Counted from the stretch's first letter, positions 15,864-25,402 are shown. The stretch is 64,000 bases of DNA from Candidatus Anammoximicrobium sp. (GCA_012515235.1 JAAYYU010000094.1:1-64000), one strand, 5' to 3'. Numbers and translations: made by a program. The notes: a model not told the origin generated them from the letters alone.

Positions 15864-17006
15864 TCAGTCCAAGAAATCCTCTTCCTCCAGCCGCTCCGGC
15901 ACGTACGTTTCGGTGACGTAGCTGATTCCCTTGTTGATCAGCGCTTCGACTTCGAGCTTGAAGCCGTTCTTGAGCATCAGTTCGATTTCTTTTTGCCAGG
16001 CTTTCTTGTTCTCGAACCAGGGATACTGGGCGATCTGCTTGGCTCGTTTGATGTCGGCGTCCGACAGGTTGATGATCACGCTGGGGGTCAATCCGCAGCG
16101 CTCGTAGTCCTTGCTGCGGAGCCCGATGTAGCGGGCGTCGGGGATGGCCATGCGTTTGGATTCGTAGGCCAGATTGATCGAGCCTTGCTTGAGCACGCTG
16201 TAGATGTAGTAGCCCCAGGGATCGTTATCCAGCAGGCAGTAGATCGGCAGCTTGAGTTCCTCGTGCAGCCGGTGCAGCAGTCGCCGGACGCCGCGCGGCG
16301 GCTGGCCGCCGCCGTGGGTCAAGATGCAGTTGTGCTCCCGCCAGAACTTGTCTTCATTGAACCGCCGCCAGACCGTGTCTTTTTCGACGTGCAGGACGAA
16401 TTTGGCGTCGCACTTGACGAATTCGAGTTCCTCCGGCTCGACGATCGACGGAATGCTGTAACCGCCCGAGCCCATTCGCGAGCAGTCGATTTCGTCGCCG
16501 ATGGAGTTCAAGATGATGTTGCCGGCCATCGAACCGCGGTTCGAGGCGTACACGTGCAATTCCTCGCGGAGCGCGTTCAGGCTGACCTCGACGTCCTCGA
16601 TCACCGGATCGCATTCCGACTGGTCGTTGAACGTCTCCTCCCGGCAGCCTTCGATGGTGTGCTTCAGCAAGTAGAACAAACCACGAATGCTGGTCGTCTT
16701 GCCTTCTTCGATCAGTTGCTTGCAGCCGCTGCCGACCAGCAGCGTCTGCATGTAGACCTTGGCTTGCGACAGGTTGAACAGCTCCCGGCGGTTGGTGCTG
16801 CTGCCCATCTCGATGAACCGTTTGGCCTTGTTATAGCGCACGTTGGACAACGAGCGCGAGGGGATATCCAGGGCCGGCGCCCGGCCGCGGTCGGCGGTCG
16901 TGACCACCTCGTTGGCCATTTGGACGAGGGCATTGAGCGTCTTGCGGTCAGCCGGGTTGAGGGTGGCTTTTTTGGGGGTTGTTTCTTTCGCGGTTTTCTT
17001 CGCCAT
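15864..17006 (-). CDS. top6A: DNA topoisomerase VI subunit A (Spo11-like)
   Basis: 380 residues, full length for the DNA-cleaving A subunit of type IIB topoisomerase. The winged-helix CAP part holds TTSIRGLFYLLKHT, in which Y112 occupies the position of the catalytic tyrosine. The Toprim part carries the metal-binding Glu in HVEKDTVWRRF and the Asp pair in LLDNDPWGYYIYS. The start is the ATG at 17006, after GAGGTG; a GTG at 17018 is possible. The protein is acidic at its C-terminus. No subunit B (GHKL ATPase) gene lies next to it: the upstream neighbour is a glycosidase-like gene and the downstream one the membrane-protein pair. Topoisomerase VI is scattered in bacteria. Confidence 0.9.
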   Translation of the reverse strand: MAKKTAKETTPKKATLNPADRKTLNALVQMANEVVTTADRGRAPALDIPSRSLSNVRYNKAKRFIEMGSSTNRRELFNLSQAKVYMQTLLVGSGCKQLIEEGKTTSIRGLFYLLKHTIEGCREETFNDQSECDPVIEDVEVSLNALREELHVYASNRGSMAGNIILNSIGDEIDCSRMGSGGYSIPSIVEPEELEFVKCDAKFVLHVEKDTVWRRFNEDKFWREHNCILTHGGGQPPRGVRRLLHRLHEELKLPIYCLLDNDPWGYYIYSVLKQGSINLAYESKRMAIPDARYIGLRSKDYERCGLTPSVIINLSDADIKRAKQIAQYPWFENKKAWQKEIELMLKNGFKLEVEALINKGISYVTETYVPERLEEEDFLD

Positions 17007-17208
17007 GCTGCGGTACACCTCGCGTCTTTGCCAAGCGCGGCTGCGATCGTTAAACCGCCGCCTTGGCCCTGTTGACGATTCTGTGTCGGTCTGTCGCCCG
17101 GGAAGCTTTACGGTAGCAGATCGGCCGCGATTTCCCTAGCCCACCTGCGCGGGTCGCCTGCGCGGGTCGCCCCACGGCGGGCGGCGGCTGCGGAGCCGCT
17201 GGCCGCCC

Positions 17209-18639
17209 TCAGTCCGCCGACGACGGGGAACGCAGGATGGCCGCAACCCAGTGGCCCTCGGCCGGCGCGCGAATCGCGACGACGGAACCGCCTAGAAGCC
17301 GTTCGCGTCGGCCCCAGTCACCGCTGCGGATGTCGATCCAGCGGACGTCGAACGGGCCGCGGGCTCCGGTCAGATCCAGCCCCACGGCACCGCCGTTGGT
17401 GAAGTACAGCACGTAGGCGACGCCCGGCCGAGCGGCCAGATACGCCTCGTTGTCCGCGCGGTCGCTGAGCCATTCGTTCGCCGGTTCGACGTCCCAGAGC
17501 CGGATCAGCGATTCCAGCTTGCGCGCGGCCCGGATGGAATTCGCCGCCGGCTGGGACAGGCCCAAGCCCGAATCGGGACGGTGAAAGCGGGCGGAAGCCG
17601 CACCGCCGATGACGTGCCGCCACCAGCGTTCCAGGCCGTCCTGGTTGTTCCCAAACCTCCCGCCGTCGGCTCCGTACGTCTTGACGGTGTTCAGCGGCCG
17701 CGGCTGGGCAGCAAGATGCTTGCGGACCCACTGGAAATTGTCCCAGTGCTCCTGGCCTTTCTTCTGGTTGTTTTGCGACACGTCGCAGAAATCGTACCGC
17801 TCCGGATGATCCAGCGTCCGCCGGTGTTCTTCAGACTTCAAGTCCCAGGCGTCCCACATTTCGGTTACGCAGACCTGCTTGCCCGCCTCCGCGGCCCGCT
17901 GGCGAATGTGGCCGGCCCAGTACGCGCCCCAGGCCTCCTGGCCCGACGTCTCGTTGTCCATGCAGTACAGGACGTGATCGTACTGCAGCGAATACGAGAG
18001 CAGCTTGTCGACGAACCGCTGCTGGTACGGCAGCACGACCGCGTTGTTCCGCTGCTTGGGCGTCGTGAAGAAGAACGGCTGCTTGTTGCGCCCGGGATGG
18101 TCGGGGTAGTGCTCGACGAAGCCCGCCTGCTCGTAGGTGTAATTCACGTTGTTCTTCGGATTGTACGGATGCGGCTCCCAGTGGTCGCGGGCGTAATCGA
18201 AGCGGTCCCAGACTTCGATCTGGACGAGGACGGCCCGCTCGCCCGTCCAGCGGAGCATGTTCTCAAACCGCTTCCAGTACTCGTCGTTCCACTGGTCCAG
18301 GTCGTATTTGCCGTCGGCCAGCTGCCGGAACGGATACAGCTCGAAGCCTTTGTCGCGCCGGTCGCTCATCGTGTTGCGGATGTAGTTGGCCCCGGCGGCA
18401 GCCATCTCGTCCAGGTGCTGCTTCAGATCGGGAATCTGAAACAGGTTGTCGTCCTTACTGCCGCCCAGCAGCAACACCGGCTGGCCGCGGTACTGCCAAT
18501 ACCGCGGGTTCTCCGCCCAGGGCTGGATGCGCCCGCCCAGATCGGCCGCATCGGCCGCCTCCGCCATCGCTCCTGCGGCCAAAAGCCACGGGACGAGAAC
18601 GCCAACGATCAGAAGAAATCCAATCCGCGCCGTGTTCAT
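17209..18639 (-). CDS. Secreted glycosidase-like TIM-barrel protein
   Basis: 476 residues with a signal peptide at about 1-27 ([28 protein letters not shown], cut here in two: hydrophobic core 5-23, then AMAEA). The first strand region ([14 protein letters not shown]) and the alternating pattern fit a clan GH-A barrel of the DUF4038/apiosidase-like type. MDNETSG at about residues 215-225 is the likely acid/base segment, and VTEMWDAW a candidate nucleophile region. The last 90 residues resemble the small beta domain that follows such barrels ([17 protein letters not shown]). The substrate is unknown and no enzymatic proof can be drawn from sequence alone. Confidence 0.65.
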   Translation of the reverse strand: MNTARIGFLLIVGVLVPWLLAAGAMAEAADAADLGGRIQPWAENPRYWQYRGQPVLLLGGSKDDNLFQIPDLKQHLDEMAAAGANYIRNTMSDRRDKGFELYPFRQLADGKYDLDQWNDEYWKRFENMLRWTGERAVLVQIEVWDRFDYARDHWEPHPYNPKNNVNYTYEQAGFVEHYPDHPGRNKQPFFFTTPKQRNNAVVLPYQQRFVDKLLSYSLQYDHVLYCMDNETSGQEAWGAYWAGHIRQRAAEAGKQVCVTEMWDAWDLKSEEHRRTLDHPERYDFCDVSQNNQKKGQEHWDNFQWVRKHLAAQPRPLNTVKTYGADGGRFGNNQDGLERWWRHVIGGAASARFHRPDSGLGLSQPAANSIRAARKLESLIRLWDVEPANEWLSDRADNEAYLAARPGVAYVLYFTNGGAVGLDLTGARGPFDVRWIDIRSGDWGRRERLLGGSVVAIRAPAEGHWVAAILRSPSSAD

Positions 18640-18671
18640 GAGAAGATCCTTTCAGTGGTGTCAGAGGCAAA

Positions 18672-18893
18672 TCACGCCAGCAGGTCGCGTACCGCGATGG
18701 AACCTGCGTTCTGGCTGCCGATCACCAGCGGCAAGGCTTCGCCAGTCCGGTACGTCTGAGGCTGCCGATACCCCGGATTCGCAGCGGGGCCCGACGGATC
18801 GCTGTACACTTCGAGCTGCGTGTCCACGAGATTGAGAAGAGCGAACGGGGTCAAGGGAGTGGCGCTCCAGATGGGCGGTGCGGTGACCGACAT
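18672..18893 (-). pseudogene. C-terminal remnant of an Uma2-family protein
   Basis: The frame ending at 18672 reads LLNLVDTQLEVYSDPSG, then GYRQPQTYRTGEALPLV, and closes IAVRDLLA. That is the typical end of Uma2 (PD-(D/E)XK-fold) proteins: the NLVDRxxEVY strand, the YxxGxxxPLV step and the final VxDLL. The nuclease-fold core that should precede it is missing in every minus-strand frame between 18850 and 19130. A 73-codon ORF from the ATG at 18893 is open, but it is a fragment and not a functional Uma2. Confidence 0.7.
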
Positions 18894-19136
18894 GGTTGGT
18901 TCCCAGTGCGAAATGCGCGAAATGCTGGCAACACCCCCGCAGATTGCCTCTTGCGCCCCAACTCCGGGGCCAGCGGCACCGCGTGGCCCTTCCATCGGCC
19001 ACGTCCCGCGGCAGGCCGTCTCCGCGGATCATCATTATGTGCCGCGAATTCCGTGTCAATCTCAGGGATCGGCAGGGCTGGGAACCGAGGGGCAAGGAGA
19101 ACAGGTTGTCTCCCTCGCGGGCGCATCGGGCTGGTG

Positions 19137-19940
19137 TCAGCGCCGGATGTCGGCGGCAATGGCGGGGGGCGGCGTTGCCGCGTTGCCGGCGACCGCCGTC
19201 TCGCGCCGGGCCGCCAGGGCTTGCAGCCGGGCCAGCCCTTCCTGGGCGGACTTCAGGTTCGGGTTGATGGCCAACGCCTGCTGGAACGCCTGCTGGGCCT
19301 CGTTCCAGCGGTCCGCCAGCGTCAGGACGTACGCCAGGTTGGCATGCGCTTCGGCGGGTCCGGAACCGGCGCGCAGGAATTCTTCCAAAGCCTGGCCCTC
19401 GCGGCCGGTCCGCGCCAGCACGAGGCCCAGATTGTTGTGGGCCCGTCCCAGGCTGGGGCTCAGTTCCAGCGCGCGGCGGAGGTGCGTCTCGGCCTCCTGC
19501 CACTGCTGACGCAGGTAGCAGTTGTAACCCACGTCGCAGTGCAGGTCCGCGTTCTCGCCATCGAGTTCCAGCGCCTGCTGATAGTGCTCCACGGCCGTCT
19601 GGCACTCGCCGTTGCGGTCGTACAGCAGGGCCAGCAGGTGATAGGCGTCGGCTCGCTGGGGCGCCGCGTTGACGGCTTCCAGATACATCTTCTTCGCCTC
19701 ATCCGTGCGGCCTTGGCGTTCCAGGCTGCGGGCCATCGCGATTTGGATCTCGGCCTTTTGTTCCGGACGCAGGGGCTCGCACGTCTCCGCCGGAGGCTGC
19801 GTTGGCGTTTGCCTCAGCCGGGCGGTCGTAGACCACGGGAGATGCCCCTCGCGAAGCATGCTGAGTTGCTGGCAACCGCTGAACGCGGCCAGCACGACGG
19901 CCATCGCGGCCACGCGGTAACCAGGCTTGCAGTGGATCAT
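19137..19940 (-). CDS. TPR-repeat lipoprotein, TadD-like
   Basis: 267 residues. An N-terminal signal ends in a lipobox (AAFSGC, Cys at about 23), so it is a predicted outer-membrane or periplasmic lipoprotein. Residues about 60-255 hold five to six TPR motifs, such as AYHLLALLYDRNGECQTAVEHYQQAL and AHNNLGLVLARTGREGQALEEFL (given here only as examples of the 34-residue period). It is the last gene of the Tad island. TadD proteins in other Tad loci are TPR lipoproteins that help the secretin, and this one occupies the matching position after the secretin gene. Confidence 0.8.
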   Translation of the reverse strand: MIHCKPGYRVAAMAVVLAAFSGCQQLSMLREGHLPWSTTARLRQTPTQPPAETCEPLRPEQKAEIQIAMARSLERQGRTDEAKKMYLEAVNAAPQRADAYHLLALLYDRNGECQTAVEHYQQALELDGENADLHCDVGYNCYLRQQWQEAETHLRRALELSPSLGRAHNNLGLVLARTGREGQALEEFLRAGSGPAEAHANLAYVLTLADRWNEAQQAFQQALAINPNLKSAQEGLARLQALAARRETAVAGNAATPPPAIAADIRR

Positions 19941-19977
19941 GGGCGCGCCTTGAAAGTGATGCGAATTCCGTTAGGTC

Positions 19978-20679
19978 TTATTGAGCGGATGGCTGACCAC
20001 TGGCCGCGCCGGACATGACGCCCGCGGTCGAGCCGCCCATCGGGCTGCCGCCGGAGCGGACTTGGCGCAGGAACAGCGCGTTCCACTCGCGGGCCTCGTC
20101 GCCGAACGGGGTGGACACGGCCGGCACTCCGATCACGACTTGCGCCGGCACTCCGGACTCCTCCAGCAGTCGCGCGACGTGTTCGCGGCGGGCGGCGTCC
20201 AGTTGCGGTTTGCCCGACGTCGATTCGATGGCCAGGGCGTGATGCGACCACACCGGGAACTCGCGGGCCAACTCGGTCAGCCGTTGGTGACCGGCCGCGT
20301 TCAGACCGGCTCCGTCGTCGCAGAAGTCGTAGCGGTACAGCCACAAGCGGGCCGCCCAGCCGCTGCAGATTTGAGCCCGTTGATGCGCCCGCACTTGGGC
20401 GCCGAAGGGCGTTTCCTCAAACTGGTCGCAGTAACCCCAGTGCGAATACTGCAAGCTGGGTTTCAGCCGGTTGCTCCACCAGCCGAACCAGCTCGGGCGC
20501 GGACGGCACTGGCCCGGACAAGCCGCCGGGAGCGCCTCCGGACCGAACTCCGCAGAGACTGCCGCGGTTTCGGGTGCGGACATCGCCGGCACGGGCGGGA
20601 CAGGCTCCGGCGGAACTTCCGCAGCGGTCGCCGCACATGTCCATCCAGCCAGCATCACGGACCAACACATCGTTCGCAT
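19978..20679 (-). CDS. Secreted protein of unknown function in the Tad island
   Basis: 233 residues from the ATG at 20679; a GTG at 20700 is an alternative. The signal peptide is short (MRTMCWSVMLAGWTCAATAAE). A Pro/Ala-rich segment and a CPGQCRP motif follow. Residues about 120-215 (GHQRLTELAREF, LDAARREHVARLLEESGVP) faintly recall OmpA-like peptidoglycan-binding domains, but the match is too weak to assign. The Gly/Ser-rich C-terminus looks disordered. It sits between the secretin and the TPR lipoprotein genes, so an outer-membrane or cell-wall role in pilus assembly is a reasonable inference. Confidence 0.65.
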   Translation of the reverse strand: MRTMCWSVMLAGWTCAATAAEVPPEPVPPVPAMSAPETAAVSAEFGPEALPAACPGQCRPRPSWFGWWSNRLKPSLQYSHWGYCDQFEETPFGAQVRAHQRAQICSGWAARLWLYRYDFCDDGAGLNAAGHQRLTELAREFPVWSHHALAIESTSGKPQLDAARREHVARLLEESGVPAQVVIGVPAVSTPFGDEAREWNALFLRQVRSGGSPMGGSTAGVMSGAASGQPSAQ

Positions 20680-20781
20680 CTTCACGATCGTTCTCTCCAC
20701 TCGCCTCGGTCGTTTGTGTTTTGTGGATGGCGCCGCCTGCAGACGGTCGGAACCGGCTCAAGCCGGCACTGCGAGCGTCTC

Positions 20782-22704
20782 CTATTCGCACGTCGAAAAC
20801 CCGACGGGACCGCAGATGCCGCTTCGCTCCAAGCGCATCAACTGCCTCAGGTGCCACGGGTCGTCCCATTCGCGCGTCGGGTAGAAATGGCGTCCCGTGC
20901 GGCCTTCGATCCGATTGAGCAGATAGAACTCGAGATCGTTCGGATCTTGAAGTCCCTCGCCGGGCAAGCAGGGCACGTCTTCGGCGTTCATCGGGGCCAC
21001 CAGGCACGGGGTCACCAAGATCAGCAGTTCTTTCTCCTGACGCCGATGGGTGGTATTGCTGAACAGGGGACCGATGTAGGGCAGATCGCCCAGGCCCGGG
21101 ATCCGGGTGGTGTTCGCGTCCACAGACACTCGTAGCAATCCCGCAATTGCCAGGCTCTGCCCTTGACGCATCTCGACCGTTGTCGAAGCGCGCCGGCTGT
21201 TGATGCCCGGCACGTTGTAGCCGTTCAGCAGGATTGCCTGGCTGTAGTCGGGAGAACTCTCCTCCGAATTGACGGTCAAGCGGATGGTGTCATCCTCCAG
21301 CACGAACGGAGTGAACTCCAACTGGACGCCGTAGCGCTTGAATTCGACCGTGACGGTCGTCCCGCCGCCGGAGTTCTGGGGCACGGGCACCGGAAACTCG
21401 CCGCCCGCCAGGAAATCCGCCTTCTGGCCGCTCAGGGCCACCAGGTTCGGCTCCGCGAGCACCGAGAGCAACGTGTTGTTGCGCAGGGCGCGAATCCAGA
21501 GTTCCAAATCGGCCGTGGGGAACACGCCGCGCACGGTCGCGGAGCCCGCCGGGATGAGGAACGTCTCCAGCAGGTTCCCCGGTCCGAAGTCCAAGTTGAT
21601 GTCCGCCCCAATCTCGCGCAGGCCCGTCCGATTCAGTTCCGCGATCCGCACCTGCAGCATGACCTGCTGGACGCCCGGCACGCGGAGCAGGTTGATGATC
21701 TGCGGAGCGGCGGGGTCCTGCGCTCCGGACCCGGTCTGGTCTTTCTCCCCGGTCTTGGCCGTGACGCGGTCGCCGCGATCGGTTGTGCCCGGCTCCGTTT
21801 CCTGGTTGGCGACCTGTTCGCCAGCGGGGCCCGTCTGGACGGGACGTTGTTCAGCCGGTGCAGCGCGGCGGTATTCGGCCCGAGCCTCGCCTGCGGGATT
21901 GCGACCGGCTCCGGCTTCACCGCCCTGGGAACGGGCTACCGATTCCAGATAGGCTTCGATGGTCTGCAGGATCTGCTCGACCTGCCGGATCGAGCGCGCC
22001 TCGCCCTCTACGGCCAGGTGCTCGCGGATCTGGAACAGCTGCAAACGGGCGGTCGGGAAAGCCTGTTTGAGCTGCAGGCCAAACAGCTCCAAGTCATACA
22101 ACACGCGGACTTCCAGTGCGTAGGTCTGATCATCGGGGGTGGTGATCGACACCTGGGTGACGCCGACTCGCAGGCCCTTGATGCGAAGCAGCCGTGGATT
22201 GTCCTTGACGACGACGACCTCCGTATTCCCCTCTTTTTCCACAGCGGCTCGGTTCTTTACCCAATCGCATTCGACGATCGTGTCGTCCGCCACCACGATA
22301 TCGGTCGTACACAGTTCGTCGCCGGCCGCTCGGGCCGGAAACGCTTTCAGGGTGAGCAGCCGCGCCTGACCGACGAGGACTTCCACGACCGCGTCGTTCC
22401 CCTGCAGAGATTCGATGACGGACGCCACAGGCGGGGCGGCGAGGTCCGGGCCTCGCCTCCAGCGTTGTTCCGCCGCCGCCCCTTCGCCAGGCCGCGGCGC
22501 TTGCAGCGGCACGCTGGGCAGCATCGACGGCTGCGGGCACGACGAAGACGCTGTCAGGTTGGCCGGCAGCGGCAAAACGTGGGGCCGGTCTTGCTGGCCG
22601 CGCGCCGGAGAGTGTGCGGCCCCCAGGACGATCAGCAGCGTGACAGCACCGACAGCACTCAGGCCGCGGTTCCCAAGGCGTTTCTCGAAAGCAGTGATGG
22701 ACAT
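20782..22704 (-). CDS. cpaC: Tad pilus secretin
   Basis: 640 residues forming the outer-membrane channel of the Flp pilus (CpaC/RcpA). A signal is at about 15-37. The N-terminal N0-type domain (VEVLVGQARLLTLKAF through LEVRVLYDLELF) is followed by a BON-like domain (LEQFQIREHLAVEGEARS-like segment, about 230-260). Then comes an unusual low-complexity Glu/Gln/Gly linker (about 265-345). The secretin core contains AEPNLVALSGQKADFLAGGE, the amphipathic strands, and RIPGLGDLPYIGPLFSN, then ELLILVTPCLVAP. The ATG at 22704 is used, since the longer frame adds no signal. It is placed after the pseudopilin genes, as in other Tad loci. Confidence 0.92.
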   Translation of the reverse strand: MSITAFEKRLGNRGLSAVGAVTLLIVLGAAHSPARGQQDRPHVLPLPANLTASSSCPQPSMLPSVPLQAPRPGEGAAAEQRWRRGPDLAAPPVASVIESLQGNDAVVEVLVGQARLLTLKAFPARAAGDELCTTDIVVADDTIVECDWVKNRAAVEKEGNTEVVVVKDNPRLLRIKGLRVGVTQVSITTPDDQTYALEVRVLYDLELFGLQLKQAFPTARLQLFQIREHLAVEGEARSIRQVEQILQTIEAYLESVARSQGGEAGAGRNPAGEARAEYRRAAPAEQRPVQTGPAGEQVANQETEPGTTDRGDRVTAKTGEKDQTGSGAQDPAAPQIINLLRVPGVQQVMLQVRIAELNRTGLREIGADINLDFGPGNLLETFLIPAGSATVRGVFPTADLELWIRALRNNTLLSVLAEPNLVALSGQKADFLAGGEFPVPVPQNSGGGTTVTVEFKRYGVQLEFTPFVLEDDTIRLTVNSEESSPDYSQAILLNGYNVPGINSRRASTTVEMRQGQSLAIAGLLRVSVDANTTRIPGLGDLPYIGPLFSNTTHRRQEKELLILVTPCLVAPMNAEDVPCLPGEGLQDPNDLEFYLLNRIEGRTGRHFYPTREWDDPWHLRQLMRLERSGICGPVGFSTCE

Positions 22705-22926
22705 GGCATACCCGATTCCATTGATACAACTCCGCAAGTCGTTGAAAGCATCGGGCAGACGTGGCCGGTCCATCCATCAATTCTGTCGCAGACGCCAAAG
22801 TCGCCGCTGAGTGATTATCTTGCGCGAACGGCCATTTTACCGGCGGGCTGACGCCTGCCGTTTGCCAAGGAAGCAGCGATGCACTCGGGTGGACGCCCGC
22901 TGCTTGCCAAGAGAAAAGAGCATCTG

Positions 22927-23622
22927 TCAGGGGCATTCGCTCAGTTGCCGGAGTTCGAAGTACTCGTAACTGGGCGGCTGCGCAAAGAGGACTCTCTCTG
23001 CGGGATCGGTGGCCAGCAAGTAGCCGTTTCGGTCGTAGAACCGCGTCTGGGTGATGGACAGGAGTTTGAAGCGGTTGCTGCCCATGATGATCCCCGAGTT
23101 GTCGGCGATCTCTTGAACCGAGTACCCTTCCAGAATCGGCGCCCACAACAGGAAGTTCCGCTCCACCTGGTACGGACCCGGAATCGTGCCCCAGGTTGTG
23201 CCGACGATGTTCTTGACCTGGAAGACGTAGCAGAGATCGTATCGGCAGAGCCGTTGCGTCCACGTCACCACCTCGTTGGCATTGCTCAGCTTCTCCCTCC
23301 AGGGCGGAGTCACCACTTCTCGGTCGTCCAACAGGTTGTTCCACTTGTAGGCCTGCAATTGAATGCCGCCCTCTTCCAGAATGGGAACGTCCCGATGGTT
23401 CCACGTGCATTGGAACAACGCCGGTACGTCGGGAATCGCAAAACTGGAGATGAACAGAGGACAGGTCAGCCGGCCTGTGGCCGGGACGCTGTACAATTCG
23501 ACGCGCCAATCCTGCTCGATGGCGGCCGTCCCGGCAGGCGCTGCGGCCAACGCCGCCGGCGCAGGCAGCAGCAGAGCCGCCAAGCCCAAGTCCACGATCC
23601 AGTTGCTGATGTTCGTCTTCAT
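22927..23622 (-). CDS. Secreted protein of unknown function between TadG-like and secretin genes
   Basis: 231 residues with a clear signal peptide (hydrophobic core about 11-26, Ala-rich cleavage region). The mature protein is rich in aromatic residues and beta-type sequence (DWRVELYSVP, WNHRDVPILEEGG, YVFQVKNIVGTTWG, YEYFELRQLSECP) and has several cysteines. No family is recognised. It is in line with the Tad genes, 78 bp after the TadG-like gene and 222 bp before the secretin, so it is probably an accessory exported factor of this pilus. The spacers on both sides contain imperfect hairpins. Confidence 0.7.
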   Translation of the reverse strand: MKTNISNWIVDLGLAALLLPAPAALAAAPAGTAAIEQDWRVELYSVPATGRLTCPLFISSFAIPDVPALFQCTWNHRDVPILEEGGIQLQAYKWNNLLDDREVVTPPWREKLSNANEVVTWTQRLCRYDLCYVFQVKNIVGTTWGTIPGPYQVERNFLLWAPILEGYSVQEIADNSGIIMGSNRFKLLSITQTRFYDRNGYLLATDPAERVLFAQPPSYEYFELRQLSECP

Positions 23623-23641
23623 GGCGTCCCCCTGAAGTGAG

Positions 23642-23700
23642 CGATCGGTGATCGGCGGTGGTCAGTGAGCAGTGCTCGCCGATGACCGCTGACCGATCCC
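23642..23700. repeat. Imperfect inverted repeat with 7-bp periodicity
   Basis: GATCGGTGATCGGCGGTGGTCA on the left can fold onto TGACCGCTGACCGATC on the right. The left arm also steps in sevens (GGTGATC, GGCGGTG, GTCAGTG, AGCAGTG). It fills the gap between two Tad genes and could attenuate transcription. Confidence 0.5.
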
Positions 23701-24879
23701 CTAACGGATTCTTCTCAAACGCGGCGGCGTGCGGACAAAGCGGCTGGTCGTGCCGTCGCAGCCGCCGCCGATGGCCGTGCCGTCGACGGTGTAGCACGGC
23801 TGGATCTTGACGTACTTGCTGTTCATGGCCCCCGTCAGTTTCACGTCCAGAATCGTCACGCCCACAAACGCCACGATGTCAAAGTAGGCGGTGTCGCCGT
23901 TGCCGCGCATGGTCGCGTGCAGCGGCAGGATCCGCGGTTGGCCGATGATGGCGGCCAGATCGTCCTTGATGGCGGCGCTGATCCCCGTCTCGCCGTTGAG
24001 CGTCAGGATTCCGTCTTCCCCGAGCTGGACAATATGGTTGGGGAAGAAGGAGAGATCGTCGGCGTTCGGTCCGTAGCGGATTTGGCGGGAGATATCCGTG
24101 GTGGCGTTGTTTTCGTTGCCGATGTCGATGGTGCCGAAATTGCCGGGCGCTACCTTGCCGGGATAGATGTCGATCTCAAAGACGCCGTCCGGCCATCGCG
24201 ACACGGTGCGGGAGGCGGCTTGATAGGCGAATTCATCGATGCCGTTGGTCCGCCGCGCCTCCCACAAGTCGATCTGCAGCGTGAACGGCAGCAGCTTGCA
24301 GGTGGCCTGGTCCCCGGCGTCGATCTGGAAGCCCCTGACGTCCGTCTCCATGTAGGCGGCGGCGTCCATGCTCATTTCGACGGAACGGTATCCAAAGACC
24401 GGAGCCACGAACAGTGACACCGGTCCGTTCTGCACGGAATCCCGCCGGACCCGGACATAGGCGGAGTTGTATTTCGTGTCCTGGGGATCGAACGTGCCGG
24501 TGGTGCTGTGGTAGTGTCCCAGCACCAGATCGCCGCTGGCCGCGTTCGCATCGTTCCGCGGCAGGACCACGGTGACCGAGCGGCAAGGATTCCAGGCGGA
24601 GTACTGGCAGGCGACGGTTCGGGAAGTGCTGGCGACCGACGCCGGATTGGGCGTCGAGTTCAAGTCGGCCATGTCCTGCATCACCGAGACACCGGCCAGC
24701 GCGGCCGCGTCGGCCGTGCGCTGCAGTTCCGCGCGGGCCACGCACAGGTACCCCACGTCGACGGTCAGGGCGCAGATGGTCATCAGTCCCACCAGCAGCA
24801 GGGCGGCAAACACCAGCACCATGCCGCGGCGTTTGGGCCGGCGCCGCCAGCGCCGGCCGTTTCGAGGGCAACATCTCAT
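23701..24879 (-). CDS. TadG-like pilus assembly protein
   Basis: 392 residues from the ATG at 24879, preceded by AGGAGA. The N-terminal TadG/TadE-type membrane anchor is RRGMVLVFAALLLVGLMTICAL, followed by the family hallmark VDVGYLCVARAELQRTADAAALAG. The rest is a beta-rich extracytoplasmic region with repeated Asp/Asn-rich segments (IDIYPGKV, YFDIVAFVGVTILDVKLTG). I see no von Willebrand metal site. It directly follows the TadE gene in the Tad island. Confidence 0.85.
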   Translation of the reverse strand: MRCCPRNGRRWRRRPKRRGMVLVFAALLLVGLMTICALTVDVGYLCVARAELQRTADAAALAGVSVMQDMADLNSTPNPASVASTSRTVACQYSAWNPCRSVTVVLPRNDANAASGDLVLGHYHSTTGTFDPQDTKYNSAYVRVRRDSVQNGPVSLFVAPVFGYRSVEMSMDAAAYMETDVRGFQIDAGDQATCKLLPFTLQIDLWEARRTNGIDEFAYQAASRTVSRWPDGVFEIDIYPGKVAPGNFGTIDIGNENNATTDISRQIRYGPNADDLSFFPNHIVQLGEDGILTLNGETGISAAIKDDLAAIIGQPRILPLHATMRGNGDTAYFDIVAFVGVTILDVKLTGAMNSKYVKIQPCYTVDGTAIGGGCDGTTSRFVRTPPRLRRIR

Positions 24880-24932
24880 GGCGGTCTCCTCGTCGACGCC
24901 TCCGTCCGGCCTGTCGGCCTGCGGGGGCCTGT

Positions 24933-25388
24933 CTACTCGTGTCGCATCACGCACTGGCTCGTCATCGTCGCCCGCTGGAGGAACCAGGGCGTTGCCAGCC
25001 AGCCGATCGCGCCGTAGGGCGCCGAGACGCGGACGGTCACGGCGGCGCCGGTCCTGGCCGCGCCCAGATCGGTGGGCGTGATGGCCACCGCGACCTCGGG
25101 AACGTCCAGGTTCCCGGCTGCCAGGTGGCCGCGCACCTTCTCCAGCACCGCTGCATTGGTCGCTCCTGGCAGGACGCCGTGCCGGGCCCCTTCCCGGGCC
25201 GCGTTGGTCACGATTTGTTGCACCATGAACGCCTGCCCAAACTCGATAATGCCCAGGATCAGAGCCAGAAACACGGGCAGGGTGAGCGCCATTTCGACCA
25301 TCACCGCCCCGGACCGACGCTGCCGCGCCGCCCGGCGTCTGGCCTCGCCGCCGCGGGCCGAGATTTGCCGATTCCAGGGAAACCCCAT
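24933..25388 (-). CDS. tadE: TadE-like pseudopilin
   Basis: 151 residues. A short basic cytoplasmic leader (RRRAARQRRSG) is followed by AVMVEMALTLPVFLALILGI, the prepilin-type helix. The Gly before AVMVE is the expected cleavage point for the prepilin peptidase, and Glu is at +5. The helix continues into IEFGQAFMVQQIVTNAAREGAR, the TadE hallmark. The ATG at 25386-25388 lies 15 bp after the tadC stop. Confidence 0.9.
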   Translation of the reverse strand: MGFPWNRQISARGGEARRRAARQRRSGAVMVEMALTLPVFLALILGIIEFGQAFMVQQIVTNAAREGARHGVLPGATNAAVLEKVRGHLAAGNLDVPEVAVAITPTDLGAARTGAAVTVRVSAPYGAIGWLATPWFLQRATMTSQCVMRHE

Positions 25389-25402
25389 GATCTCTGCCTC
25401 CG

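Noticed and set aside
15864..18639. Topoisomerase VI A-B operon
   Set aside because: The neighbour upstream of top6A encodes a secreted glycosidase-like protein, not a GHKL ATPase; no subunit B is seen in the window.
18661..19605. 314-codon minus-strand frame overlapping the TPR lipoprotein
   Set aside because: The TPR lipoprotein frame has a lipobox and clear 34-residue periodicity; the overlapping frame is a shadow.
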